Shown piece after piece: positions 1 through 11,149 of a stretch of 64,000 nucleotides of DNA. The notes under the pieces are model-generated. The model searched no databases. It was not told the origin of the DNA and was given only the letters and a program-made list of their open reading frames with translations. The translations under genes were made by a program, and so were the position numbers. Every line of letters begins with the position of its first letter. The stretch's first letter is position 1. The stretch is from Lates calcarifer (Eukaryota > Chordata > Actinopteri > Centropomidae), in assembly GCF_001640805.2 (NCBI RefSeq), contig NC_066853.1:28598378-28662377 (forward strand). Reading direction: 5' to 3'.

Positions 1-216
1 TGTTCAGTCAGTTGAATTTACTTGTCAGAGAGTTGGTCCACTACTATTTTTAAACTTCTTGTTCCAGCTTTGTGATTGTATTAGCAGCACTAGATGAGGT
101 GCGCTCCAAGTGTGTTAGCTTGTTAGCGTGCTCATTCGCAGTGGTCTTAACAGCAGAAATAGCAGCGTTGGTTTCGCACTTGAAAGCTGTCAGTTCACTT
201 CTGATGGTAGTTGATA

Positions 217-1831
217 CAGTGGCAAGAAAAAGTATGTGAACCTTTTGGAATTTTTAATGGTTTTCTGCATTAATTTGTCATAAAATGTGATCTGATCTTC
301 ATCTAAGTCAAGGGTATTGAAAAATATAATGTGCCTAAAATAATAACACAAAAAAATTCTGACCTTTCATGTTTTTATTGAGAGCAACCATAAAAACCTC
401 ATAGTGCTAGTGGAAAAAGTATGTGAACCCTTGAATTAATGACCTCAAAAAAGCTAATTGGAGTCAGGTGTTCGCATACCTGGAGTCTTGTTAAGAAAAT
501 TAGTTTGGAGGTGTGGACTAGAGCCACTTTGACTGATAAAAACCACTCAAACTTTTTGAGTTTGCTCTGCACAAGAAGAATACACTTATGTGAGCCATGC
601 CTCGCCAAAAAGAGCTTTCAGAGGATCTATGATCAAGAATTGTTGATTTACATAAAGCTGGAAAGGGTTATGAAATAATTTCAAAGACTTGAGAAATTCA
701 CCAGTCAATAGTTAGGCAAACAATCTACAAATGGGACTGTGGCTACTCTACCAAGACATGGGCACACAGTCAAAATGACAGAAAGAGCACAATGAAGACT
801 CATCATTGAGGTAAAGAAACAACCCTGAGTGACAGCCAAAGATTTGAAGGTGTCATTGGAGCTAGCTAACATCTGTGTTCATGAGCCTACAGTACGTAAA
901 ACATTGAACAAGCAGGGTGTCTGTGGCAGGACACCACAAAGGAAGCCAGTGCTTACAAAAAAGAACATTGCTGCACGCCTGAAGTTTGCGAAAGAGCACA
1001 TTGACACTCCACAGCGGTATTGGCAAAATGTTTTGTGGACTGATGAAACTAAGATTGAACTATTTGGAAGAACACGCAGCACTACATCTGGCATAAAAAG
1101 GGCACTGCATGTCATCATGAAAACATCATCCCAACTGTAAAGTATGGTGGAGGAAACATCATGATTTGGGCCTGCTTTTGCTGCACCAGGGCCTGGTCAG
1201 CTTGCAATCAATGAGGGGAAGATGAATTCCCAAGTGTATCAAAAAAATTCTTCAGGATAATGTGAGAGTGTCTGTATGTCAGCTGAAACTCTGTAGAAGT
1301 TGGGTGATGCAACAGGACAATGATCCAAAACACTGGAGCAAGTCCACAACAGAATGGCTTCAGAAAAACAAAATCCACCTTTTGGAGTGGTAAAATCAGA
1401 GCCCAGACCTCAATCCAATAGAGATGCTATGGAATGACTTGAAGAGAGCCATACACATGAGACGTCCAAAGAATATTACAGAGCTAAAGCAGTTCTGCCA
1501 GGAAGAATGGACTAAAATTTCTCCTGAACGATGTGCAGGTCTGATCCACAGCTACAGGAAGCGCCTAGTTGAGGTTATTGCTGCCAAGGGGGGGTCAACC
1601 AGCTATTAATTCCAAGGTTTCATTTACTTTTTCCACTACTGTTTTGAATGTTGAATGAGTGTGTTCAATAAAGACATGAAAGATCAAAAAAATAAATTGT
1701 GTTATTATTTTAGGCACATTATATTTGTCAATACCCTTGACTTAGATGAAGATCAGATCACGTTTTATGACAAATTAATGCAGAAAACCATGAAATTCCA
1801 ATTCCAATTCACATACTTTTTCTTGCCACTG
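217..1831 (+). mobile_element. Tc1/mariner element, copy 1 (IR/DR type)
   Basis: The terminal inverted repeats start CAGTGGCAAGAAAAAGTATG at 217 and end with the complement at 1831. They are flanked by TA target duplications (215-216 and 1832-1833). The outer terminus is echoed about 190 bp inside (GTGGAAAAAGTATGTGAACC near 409), which is the inverted-repeat/direct-repeat layout of fish Tc1 elements. Length is about 1.6 kb. A damaged transposase gene lies inside. Copy 2 of the same family is at 13033-14412. Confidence 0.93.
597..1609 (+). pseudogene. Tc1-like transposase, broken
   Basis: DDE transposase remnant of Tc1 copy 1. The ATG at 597 starts the typical MPRQKELSEDL beginning, but a TGA interrupts it within a dozen codons. 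Further frameshifts break the paired helix-turn-helix region. The catalytic core is still visible: WTDETKIELFG near 1040 (first Asp), an ATGCAACAGGACAATGAT segment near 1308 (QQDND, second Asp), and PIEMLWNDLKR near 1420 (Glu). The C-terminus ends ...KGGSTSY at 1609. Several stops and indels mean that no functional enzyme can be made. Confidence 0.88.
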
Positions 1832-2289
1832 TAGTTGGTCGATCCTTGTTTCAATTATGCCCACTATATCAGTCTTGAATGGGTGTAATTCAGTTTGGAG
1901 GGAAGCAATAGCCTCTAGTAATGTTGTGTTTCCGGGGTCATCTCCAACTTGGGCTTCTCCCTCACGGTAGTATGAGGCGGCTGCTGGGCCCACTTCGGTA
2001 TTTTTACGAGGTCGGTTTGGCTTAGTCATACTTCACCATAATCAGATGCAGTTGCGATAAGGATGTATAATAAGTTTCACGCCTCACATTGGTTGTTGGC
2101 CCGAAATACCCGGTTTCAGACAAATTTTATAAAATTCAGCTCCAGGAGCTCTGCTACTCACATCTTACTCCAACATGGCCAAACCTGGAAGTCTCCTGAC
2201 TGTCTTGACAGCAGCTCCATTTGTGGTCTGAAGACGCTAACCATCTCCTTAGTCTACCCCAACATTTAAGGAGTGGTTGTTGTTGTTGC

Positions 2290-2880
2290 ACCTCTCAGCC
2301 GGTTGCTGCACCTTTTCTCTATAATGCGTTTTATCACTGTTCATGATGACACCCACTGTCATGTTTTTTGTGAACTTGATGATGTCGTTGGAACTAGGGA
2401 TGGGCAAGTAAAACAACAAAGATCTACAGCCTCATAAAGGCAGCGGAGCCATAGGCACTGAGTCAAACCCAAAGAGTTAACAAACCAAAGCCATAGTGCA
2501 TTAACCAGGGTTCGGGAGTCTGCCATTTCAAGTGGTGCATCGCTTGGGTCATAGCTGTGTTGTAGTTATACACACCATCGCATTGTTTACAATGAGCTTT
2601 GTTATTTCTCAGCTTGAAATGGTCTCAAATTGACAAAATTCTAAATGATCAGTAGTCAAGCATTGATTAATTATGCCCATCCCTGGTTGGAACTGAAAAT
2701 GGCAGCGGAGTCATGAGTCAGCATGGTGAACAGGAGTGGTCTGAGCATCCCTGGAGCTCATTGTGGGGGTGCTCAAGGTTCTGTGGTTACCCTGACCAAC
2801 TACTGTCTTCTAGTGAGGAAGTCTACGATCCAGTCACAGAGAGGTTTGTTTAAGAAGTGTGCTCAGCTTCCCTACCAGCT
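2290..2880 (-). mobile_element. LINE reverse-transcriptase remnant (L2/CR1/Rex-like)
   Basis: Read on the minus strand, the segment resembles the RT palm of fish L2/CR1-like LINEs. A WIVDFLT-like stretch (2850-2825) is followed by a degraded S-P-Q-G-C-V-type region and LLFTMLTHDSAA (about 2740-2700). After the inserted MITE it continues into a decayed F-A-D-D-T-like segment (2390-2360). It has many stops. Identification is by pattern only. Confidence 0.5.
2395..2685. mobile_element. hAT-type MITE with perfect 8-bp target duplication
   Basis: The termini are TAGGGATGGGCA on the left and TGCCCATCCCTG on the right, inverted and 11/12 identical. The 8-bp sequence GTTGGAAC occurs directly before (2387-2394) and after (2686-2693) the element, as expected for hAT transposition. 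It is about 290 bp, non-coding, and inserted into the LINE remnant. Confidence 0.9.
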
Positions 2881-4795
2881 GTTGTAAAATGATGCTGAGA
2901 ATGGGAATGTCCTTGTTTTCCTGTGGGGTCATGGCCAGGTGCAGTCATGTTGAAGTGGAAAGTTGCCAAATAGACCTTGAATTGAGATTTTTTAGTGTTA
3001 AACCAAAAAACACTTCCTTTCCATCAGTTTTTAGGTTAGTGTTGAGTTTTAGTTGGCTTGTCTTCACATAGAATCCAGTTTGTAAATGTAGCTGTGCTTT
3101 TTGTTCATTCAAAAAAGAGAGCTACTGTATGTGTGTGTTTGATGAACTTTGACAGTTTGATGTTATGTGAATTGTGCTGTACCAGATCCTATAAGCTCAG
3201 CGTCTTAAATTGAGCCCTGTACAAAACCAAAAGCAGTGAAGCCACAGTGGAGAGTGAACGTTTAAAAAAAAAAAAGCCATATTGTTTGGAGGAGTAACAT
3301 GGCTCTCAATACCAAGTAATTTAGGTTCATTGTCAGTTGTTAGCTTTTTCTGATGTTTTTATGAACTGAATCTAAGTAGAGTCAACAGTCCATCTGGATT
3401 TTTGCAGTATGGTTTGAGACATACTTTAAACAGTTGTAACAGCAGGTTTATTGATTTAAAGAAAACCAATGGTAGAAGATCATGTGTGAGTGACAGATTG
3501 TCTCCTCACTACTCTGAAGCAGTCCTACAGACCTATGACTTTGACTGAAACAATGGTTCCATTTCAGGTCCAACATTAAGGCTCATTTTCACCATGCTGA
3601 TAGTTGTTTAACTGTGAAACCGGTCTGGACATGCTGAATACTTTGATCTATACTGTCCACCACTCCATTTCTTTTTTTTTGTCTGGAGGGAAAAATCCCA
3701 ACTGTTGTTACCACCTCAAAGAAGATGAATTGGATCATCAGTTAGGAAGATAAAGTGGCAGAAAGGAAGGCTGTGCACTGCTCTTCCCTTTTCCTTTTTT
3801 TGCAGAATGTTAGCAAGGTTGGTCATCCAACTCCAGAGTAGATCAGTCCACAGCCTCACTGCTGCCCAGTGTAATTACCACTACAACTGACAGCGCTACC
3901 AGTAGCCATGCAGGAGGAATTTGTCTGTTAGAGTAACACAATATTAAATATACATTTTCAGCCCAGGGTTGAATGGATTGTTTAATGGCCATACAATAAA
4001 AAAGCAGCACCAACATTCTGATTATGAAACACAGCTTACCGTATATAACACAGAAATGAGAAAATGTGATGTAGTAAACTTTTTCTAGATATAAGTACAA
4101 ACAGTTCTTGCCTTTAATGAAAGTTTGATGCATCATCTTCTTCTGTCTTTTCAACATGATTTTTTGTTTCTTGTGCTTTGGTTTTTCTTCTCAGACTTTA
4201 TTTGTTGCATACTCTGTTACATCATAGGGGATTCATTGCATTGTACTGTTGTATTTCATGTCATAACTATCCCTAATGTTTTCCTTTGAAGTCTTCCATT
4301 GAACTAGCCCTTTACTGGTAACTAATCTGTTGTGTAGACATTTTTGCCCCCTGCCACTCAGTGACAGAGAGAGCCAAGGGTGCCAGTGGGTGCTATGGAA
4401 TGTCATATAATGTATTTTGTAAATTGGGTTTTGAAAAGCCCAGCAGCACAAGCATCAGTATTATGAAGAGAGCATAGACCACAGCAGTCTGTCAGTGTGA
4501 AAGCATTACACTGAGGGTTGAGCATTGACATTAGCACACCAATTGAATCATGTCTGCAGACATTTTGAGAAGTTTCTGTCTTGTAGGTTTGTACAGTTAA
4601 TCTTTGCGTACAGGCATTTGTCATGTTTTATATGTTGAACTAGTGAAAATGATGATTATGAACTGGATGACTGTAACAGTCACGACAGTTAATACCAGGG
4701 AAAATGAAGGTGCTACGTGGAGTTACTTGGTCATACATTCACTGTCCAGAATAATCCAGTAAATGGAGTATTTATTTTGTGTCCATCCAGATGTT
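2881..4795. other. Non-coding nf1 intron; 3' flank/3'UTR of omg
   Basis: No coding exon is recognised. On the minus strand this lies just past the omg stop. AATAAA polyadenylation signals on that strand fall at 4771-4776, only about 20 bp after the stop, and near 4197-4202 (AATAAAG), so the omg 3'UTR probably ends within it. The short open frames at 3843-4624 have no recognisable domain and look like chance. Confidence 0.5.
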
Positions 4796-5786
4796 TCAGA
4801 AGGTGTTGAATGCTGCTGTCATTACTAAAACAGTCAAGGTGACAGTTTGCTGAGTCTCAACAAGGAGGCCGTGACTTTTATTCTGTGAGTTAGCTACTTT
4901 GGGATTCTTTGTTGAAGACTGTGGACGTGCTGTTGTGCTTGTGTGTGTGGAGAAACTGTCCAAACTTGTGGACAGTGTCCAGACAAACACCACATGGTCC
5001 TCAGACTGGTTCACTCCTCTTTTGTCCTGATATATTCCCGTCTCAAACAGCGCTGATTTGGCCTGGTAACTTGATGTGACCTCTGCAGTCCTTGCAGGAG
5101 ATTGACCATCATGCCTTTCAACTCTGCTGTCAACCCAGAGCGGTGGCTCAGTGAACAGTGCAGAATGCCACTCCCTCCCTGGGGTTGCCAGATGGGTTTG
5201 TCCACAGATGGGTCTTGTGTAACAGGGGCAGCCTAAGATGGTGGCACGGGTCTGCTCAGCCCATCTCAGGAGCCTTGTTATGTTTTCTTCTTCTTCACAA
5301 GCCCAGGGGTTATCTCCAAGAGTCATCACCTCCAGCCCCGTCAGCTTATCAAACACCCCCTCTGACAACCAGGAGAAGCGGTTAGCGTGCAGGTAGAACT
5401 TAGCCAGCCTGGGCAGCCGATCCAGAGATCCAGGCAGGATCTGCACCAGATAGTTATGTGACAGATCAATGCTCTCTATGTTGTGCGGCATATTTGTGGG
5501 CACAGTCCAGAATCTGTTGTGACTGAGGTTGAGAGCTTGGAGACTGGGCAGTGTGTTGTTGATGAAGACCACTCTCTCCAGTTCGTTGTCTGACAGGTCC
5601 AGGACTTTCAGGTTCCAATGGTAAGCCGTGTCGTTTTTGTCCAGTGAGCGTAGGTGGTTCCCCGCTGCTCTGATGTCCCACAGAGACCGTGGCAGGGCGG
5701 GTGGCAGGCTCTCCAGACGGTTGTAGGACAGGTCCAGTGTTCGCAGGTGGGCATAGTGGCTGAGCTGGCTGTCCAGACCCTGCAGG
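4796..5786 (-). CDS. omg: omg coding exon 2: LRRs, stalk and GPI signal
   Basis: Main coding exon of oligodendrocyte-myelin glycoprotein, a GPI-anchored leucine-rich-repeat protein of myelin and neurons. In mammals it is a ligand of the Nogo receptor that limits axon growth. The acceptor is ...TCTGACAG at 5787-5793. From there about six LRRs follow (LRTLDLSYNRLESLP, LKVLDLSDNELERVV, LQALNLSHNRFWTVP, and others). A cysteine-containing cap has NPWACEEEENITRLLRW. A Ser/Thr-rich stalk, shorter than the mammalian one, follows, and the exon ends in a hydrophobic tail (TVTLTVLVMTAAF) typical of a GPI signal. Together with the 242-bp first exon it gives a frame of 410 residues, against about 440 in human. 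The gene lies antisense inside an nf1 intron, as in mammals. Confidence 0.95.
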
Positions 5787-6207
5787 CTGTCAGACGAATG
5801 TTGTATTTAATAATCACATTTATCCACATGTACAGTCAACATGTTATACTGTTATTCTGACACTACTGATGGTTTGTTTAGAGAGCTCCTACAAAATGAC
5901 ATAAGTTTGAAATAATAACTAGTGCAAAATAACCAGTTTGATTATCACCCTGATTATAGAAGCAGGTAAACTGTTGAACGGCAGCCACTGTGGCCAAAAA
6001 TGAATGTAACTCTGCTGAGAGTTATAATGTCAGTTAAACAGCTTTGTCTACCTTAAGTTTGCTAACATTCATCACCATAAGCTGTTGCTTATAGCAAACC
6101 AAGACATGTACAAGGTCTAACATTTCATTTGTAAGAGGAAGAAAGTTGTTTTTTCTTTCAGAAGTTCCATATATAGACAGGAAGTGCCTTTCACCTGGGC
6201 TATTTAC

Positions 6208-6966
6208 TAGAGATAGACCGATATTGTTTTTTTCAGAGCCGATACCGATTATTAGTAGTCAAGGAGGCCAATAACCGATATTTGGAGCCAATATTCATTT
6301 GCAGTAAAAGTGAAAATATTGGTGTCAAAATTTTGAATAATACAAACTCCAACACTTCATTTAAATGCCTTTAAGCATATGTTTTTTTCTTTTTTCAGAT
6401 TTGCAGCATGTTAGAGGTTATTTTAATCTTAGACAATAGACATCTTTGTTTTAAAATTAAAACAAAAAGTGCAGGGAGCCCCTAGGATCAGCAGCATGTC
6501 TTATAAAGTTAAATGAAATCATATATAAAAATAAAAAATAAATTGCTCCCTAAAGTTTTCTACAGTAAATAAAGTTTTCCAAAATTTCAATATAATTGAA
6601 ATGTTGCTTTATCTTTCACTTATCTTTGTTTTAAGTTCAAACAAAAACAAAAAGTGCAGGGAGTTCCCAGGGTCAGCAGCATCTCTTATAAAGTTTTCTT
6701 ATAGACTTTCACTGCTGATTGGCTGTTACCTGTGCCGTGGCTCGACATGTAACCAATCAGATGGTGCTGTGGGTGGGACAATGCTGGAGACAGAGTAGAA
6801 ACTGCAGACAGAGAGGCGCGGCTGCATCAGAGCCAAAATAACCCAGTTTTAAATTGATCTCTTATCGGCCATTGGATAAAAAAAAAAGGCAGATGCCGAT
6901 ATGCGTCAAAATGACGATAATCAGCCCGGCTGATAATCGTCCCAGCTGATAATCAGTCTATCCCTA
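6208..6966. mobile_element. hAT element, non-autonomous, perfect 8-bp target duplication
   Basis: TAGAGATAGACCGAT on the left and ATCAGTCTATCCCTA on the right are imperfect inverted repeats. CTATTTAC flanks both sides exactly (6200-6207 and 6967-6974). The element is about 760 bp with no transposase. Internally a segment of about 48 bp (GTGCAGGGAGCCCCTAGGAT near 6471 and GTGCAGGGAGTTCCCAGGGT near 6653) is duplicated. It sits in the intron that splits omg. Confidence 0.92.
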
Positions 6967-7520
6967 CTATTTACTCTTATCATCCTGACACTTGCAAATG
7001 AGAAAGCATTTGGTGAGATGATCTAATTTAGCCATTTTAGAGGCTCATACTGATCACTATCTGGGACAGCTACATATTTTTAGCAGTCAGGTCCTAGATG
7101 CTGCAACCTTCACAGCACCACAGTATTGTTAGGAGTCAGTGTAGCTGGCTTGCAAGCAGTCACTAGCTAACATTAATGACAGAGACTACCGCATACAGTA
7201 CAGCAAGGATGTTATTGGAAGGGAAGCAAGGACGACTGTTGTTTGGCTATAATCAGGAGTGTAAAGATTCTCAAAATTCAGTTCTTGAATTTTTAGTCAC
7301 AGTTTAATTACGTTTTTTTTTTTTTTTTCATCTTGAGTGAATTACACTAGCCTAACTTTTACCACAGGCCTGATCCCTCAGGATGGGGGAAGTCTCATTC
7401 TTGTTCCTCTACGGTGATGAAAGAGTATGGATTTGTGTTGCAGTTTCAGTATCCATTTCAGAAATGTTATACTCATATCATTAAAAGTTCAGCTGTTTTT
7501 AATCTAAACGCTTTTAAGAA

Positions 7521-7524
<4 letters not shown>

Positions 7525-7566
<42 letters not shown>
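7525..7566. repeat. (TA)n microsatellite
   Basis: 42 bp of uninterrupted AT dinucleotides lie about 65 bp from the omg exon-1 donor, on its intron side. Confidence 0.98.
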
Positions 7567-7568
<2 letters not shown>

Positions 7569-7632
7569 GGTACCTCTGACATGTGCAGAGATCCAGTTAT
7601 TGTCTGGAGCTGATGACACTGCAGCTTCTTAC

Positions 7633-7874
7633 CTGTTAAAAGAGAGGTTGAGAAAGCGGATGTTATGCTGCAGACCATGCGGTAGCTTGGTAAGGCCTCG
7701 TGAGGAGCAGTCCACCACACGGTGTCCCCAGGTGCAGGAGCACACAGAGGGGCAAATAGACAGCACCCAGCCTCCTAGCAGCCCACACAGCAGCAGGAGG
7801 AGCAGGCAGAGCACAGAGGCAGAGCAGGCAGGCATGGTCAGGGCTCTACAGAGTGAGAGACGAGTGTTAAACAT
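7633..7874 (-). CDS. omg: omg coding exon 1: signal peptide and LRRNT cap
   Basis: Encodes the start of OMgp. A leucine-rich signal peptide (SVLCLLLLLLCGLLGGWV) is followed by the LRR N-terminal cysteine cap (ICPSVCSCTWGHRVVDCS) and the first repeat (NIRFLNLSFN). It ends at ...AACAG with donor GTAAGA (7632 downward). Its 242 bp (phase 2) join in frame with the 991 bp of exon 2, and the joint aligns with the uninterrupted human protein. There are two possible starts: the Met at 7874, or the Met at 7835 directly before the hydrophobic core, which makes a more usual signal peptide. Acceptor-like CCTCCAG at 7886-7892 and CTGTAG at 7846-7851 suggest an upstream non-coding exon that I cannot place. 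Confidence 0.92.
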
Positions 7875-9851
7875 AAGTTTGGCATCTGGAGGAAAAGTAA
7901 CGCATGGAAAATGGTAGAAATGATAATAGTTTACACTGATACACAGAGTTTACTCAGGTGGAATGGACTCGATTTATTATGGTAGCTCCAACAGTACAAG
8001 TTGATTAATCAGTCTGTCCTGTTCCATTTTAATGTGAAAACTGTATTTCTCATGTATCCCATTGCATGTCAGAGGTCCAGATAATCCTGTGATGTGTTGG
8101 CTTTAGTGTTGTTTTAGCCCAGCCAGCTCAAACACAGGGTAATAATTATGCTTACATTGTTTCAGACATATTCCTGTCAGTAAAAATACTATTCATCACC
8201 TCTGCTGAAAACGAATCGATTCAGTGACACACATCACAAACTAAGATTGTATCTCCATACAGAGAGAAGTGTTCAGATGTCGAAAACCCACATGGATGTG
8301 TACTCGTCATCAGTTTGTATGCAGAGCTCTGGGTTTGGCTTTGGTCAGTTGGCCCACCACTTTAACCTGCACTGAGATATCAACAAGAACTGATTGCCAT
8401 GAACAAGTTGATTGCCATAACATTTTATCCAAAATCCTTCATGTACTGAATCCTAATGACTTTTCATCAGGTCAAACTCTTCAGTTATACACTGAGTTAT
8501 CTCAACATGTACTCAATGGACTGACACAAACTGAATCATCATGCCTTGTCCTACCGGTGTTTTAGTTTAAAATAAGATTCTGTCATCCTTTATTTTTCAT
8601 TGTCTTTCACTGATTATTTAGGAATCCTCGTCTGTGCCCTGACAGTCAACCTTTTGAGCATTGTTTGGACACAGATGCTCCAATCCAGGTCCTAAACCAG
8701 AGTCCCCACCAAACCTTAGCTCGCCCTTCCTCTGAGACTTTGCTTACAGTCTCAATAATTAGTTAGATTCCCATTCTGACCAAAGCTGAGTTGTTAATGT
8801 GAGCCTTAAGCTAATACCAGACTGTGTTTATTACTGAATTTAGAGAACAGTTAGAGAGTCGGCCTCTGATTCATGTGAAATGCAGCAGAAATGGAGAGTG
8901 GTACATTAACACATCAGTTAGACCCAGACGTTCCTGTCAGGATCAGTCCTGCTCTAAACTGGGACATATTGCTTCTTTCTGCTCCTGATACATTTTATCA
9001 GGGTGCTTGTCATCTTCAGTGCCAGCCGGTTTGAAGCTCTGCCAATGGGATCAAAGCTCAGAGTGCTGCAGTGAGACTCTGTTCATTAAACATGATACAA
9101 TAACTGTGTGTCCATGACTGGCAACATCCTGATGTAAAGACTGAAAGTCTATGTGTGTTTGTGTTGTTAAATGCAGCAAAATGGGACATGCTAACACCTT
9201 TGAAATGTGTTCCAGAAATTTCCTCTCACAGTTTCAGTTTTTTGCAGTTGCAGATTGCAGTGAATACTCTGCTGTGATTGTGCTTGACATCTCTGATGCC
9301 TCCTGTTGGATTGAATGCTGTAAATATCACTTTTCTCAGTGTCTCCTTGCAATACTAGAAGGAGAAATCTGCATAGTGACAGAGCAGGGAGTTGTTTCCT
9401 CCTGATCTCAGTATCACACTGTACTGTACTGCATTAACTTAAGGAAACAGTTCAGCGCCCTGCCCATCAGGTATATGTGGGTCGTACATTTTTCTTTCTC
9501 ATTCCATTTGCAGTCACTCACCTCATCATGTCATTTCTCGTTTTCTCCTGTCGTCTCCTCCTCCAGCTATTTTTCCTTTGTGTTTCGGTTGGGTCTCTAC
9601 TGTTAGAAGGTGATGCCGTCACACTCTGTTCTCTGCCTGTTCTGGATGTCGTGGCACGGCATTAAACATCCTGCCTGCTGCCGCTGGCCCCTGTCCTGCT
9701 CACCGCTCTGCAGGCTCTTGATGCAGTTGGAGGTTTGGGCTAGGAGAAGGAGAGAGGCATGGGGGAAAGAAGAGAGAGAGGGAGAGGGTGGGGGGGTGGG
9801 GGATGCAGCAGCCAGCCCAGTCTGCTGCTGATGAGGCAAGCAAGAGCTAGG

Positions 9852-9881
9852 GTGTGTGTGTGTGTGTGTGTGTCTGTGTGT
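9852..9881. repeat. (GT)n microsatellite
   Basis: About 30 bp of GT repeats with one CT interruption, next to a purine-rich tract (9740-9800). A shorter CA run is at 10007-10018. Confidence 0.9.
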
Positions 9882-10223
9882 GCTGACAGCAGCATGCCTC
9901 ATAGCAGCAGCTCTCGCTCTTGTGCACATGCATGCCTCTATACACTTGAAGAAACAATGGCTCTAATCTGTCTGCACACACCTTTTCTCATTTATGCTCT
10001 GAACACACACACACACACAGACTCAGTCACAACTCACCGGTGTAAATGAATTTCACCTAAAGATAGATTTGATTTGTTAGCACATTCTGTCCCCCACACT
10101 TTTAGATTATTGTTACAAGAAGAATTTGATCATTTTTAGTTGTGCATTTTCTTCAAGCTGGCCTGTCTCCAACGATCCTCATTCCTTCTCCTCTGCAGCA
10201 CCTTTTAGCCTCTATTAGCTTAT

Positions 10224-10280
10224 TGTTTTTGTTTTGTTTTGTTTTGTTTTGTTTTGTTTTGTTTTGTTTTGTTTTGTTTT
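10224..10280. repeat. (GTTTT)n pentanucleotide repeat
   Basis: About eleven tandem GTTTT units, almost perfect. Confidence 0.97.
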
Positions 10281-10815
10281 TGGGTTCATTCTCTCTGCTT
10301 TCATGAACAGGCAGCTGTTTTTAGCAAAAAGCTCCAATACTACCTGGATTATTAAAGTGGATATAATGGATATGGACTATGAAAACAGTGTTTAGAGTTC
10401 AGGAGTCTCTGGTGGTGATGAACCTACAGAGAATTATCAGTTGAACCTGCAGCTCTTTACAGAGCTTTATAGTGAGTGTCAGCCCCTTGTTTATCTGTCT
10501 GGACTACAACTTTACAGATTTAGGTTCATGGCTTCAGCAGGCAGCTGTACTCAGAGAAACAGCTGTGAAAAGCCACTGCCCACTTGGGCCATGGCTGCAG
10601 GCAGAAAGTTGAATACCAGCATGAGAGTGAAGGTGAAACAGAACTGGGTCGCTCCGAACAGAAGGACCAGCCAAGACAAATCCAGGAGCTGGTTCCTAAA
10701 CTAATTTTTAATACATAATTTAAAATGTAAAAACAGAACAGTCCATTCCATGTGGTCATTATATATAAACTATTAATTCATAGAATTTAAAGAAAATGTA
10801 CAATATTGTCATATA

Positions 10816-11147
10816 CAGTCATCCTCAAAATGATTCGTACCCTTGCTAATTTTTGTGACTTTTTTATTTTTATTTTTTTCAAGTTTGTTTATCAGTTATA
10901 TGTGACCAACAAGTGAACGAATGACAACAATACACAATTCCAGAAACTCTTCATTTCAGGGGTATTTTATTCATGGATTACCAAAAAATACCATGTTCTC
11001 TGACAATATCTCAACAAACATGTCCCAATTGTGTTAATCTTTGTCTGGTAGTTATTTCAACATGTTACAATGGAATAAATACCTTTAACATTATTGACCG
11101 AATGTTAAACACTGATTAAAAAAATAAATAAAAATTGAGGACGACAG
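10816..11147. mobile_element. Tc1/mariner-type MITE
   Basis: Inverted ends CAGTCATCCTCAA (10816) and TTGAGGACGACAG (ending 11147) are flanked by TA on both sides (10814-10815, 11148-11149). It is about 330 bp and AT-rich, with no open frame of note. Confidence 0.8.
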
Positions 11148-11149
11148 TA

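Larger units (their letters stand above)
50..2029 (-). pseudogene. L1-like LINE ORF1 (5' part), interrupted by a Tc1 element
   Basis: On the minus strand an ATG at 2029 opens a frame rich in K/R/T/A. It is followed by helical, coiled-coil-like sequence (LLEAIASLQTEL, then HANKLTHLERTSS), as in the N-terminal half of fish L1-type ORF1 proteins, which are RNA-binding chaperones of the retrotransposon. At codon 66 the frame is cut by a Tc1 element (217-1831). Ignoring the insert and one TA, the same frame continues at 214 down to a TAA at 50-52. That gives only about 120 codons, so the stop is premature for an ORF1 or the copy is truncated. No ORF2 is present in the window. The L1 assignment rests on composition and coiled-coil character, not on a signature motif. 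Confidence 0.55.
7886..10815. other. Non-coding nf1 intron upstream of omg
   Basis: No protein or RNA gene is recognised. It presumably holds the omg promoter and 5' exon. The CT/TG-rich stretch at 9600-9900 and the microsatellites listed separately are its only evident structure. Confidence 0.5.

Noticed and set aside
3843..4624. Three overlapping minus-strand frames below omg as a further gene
   Set aside because: No signal peptide, domain or splice context; they probably lie in the omg 3'UTR or intron.
9477..10049. Plus- and minus-strand frames in the TG/purine-rich tract, for example as an omg 5' exon
   Set aside because: Low-complexity composition, and no donor that fits the acceptors before omg exon 1 could be confirmed.
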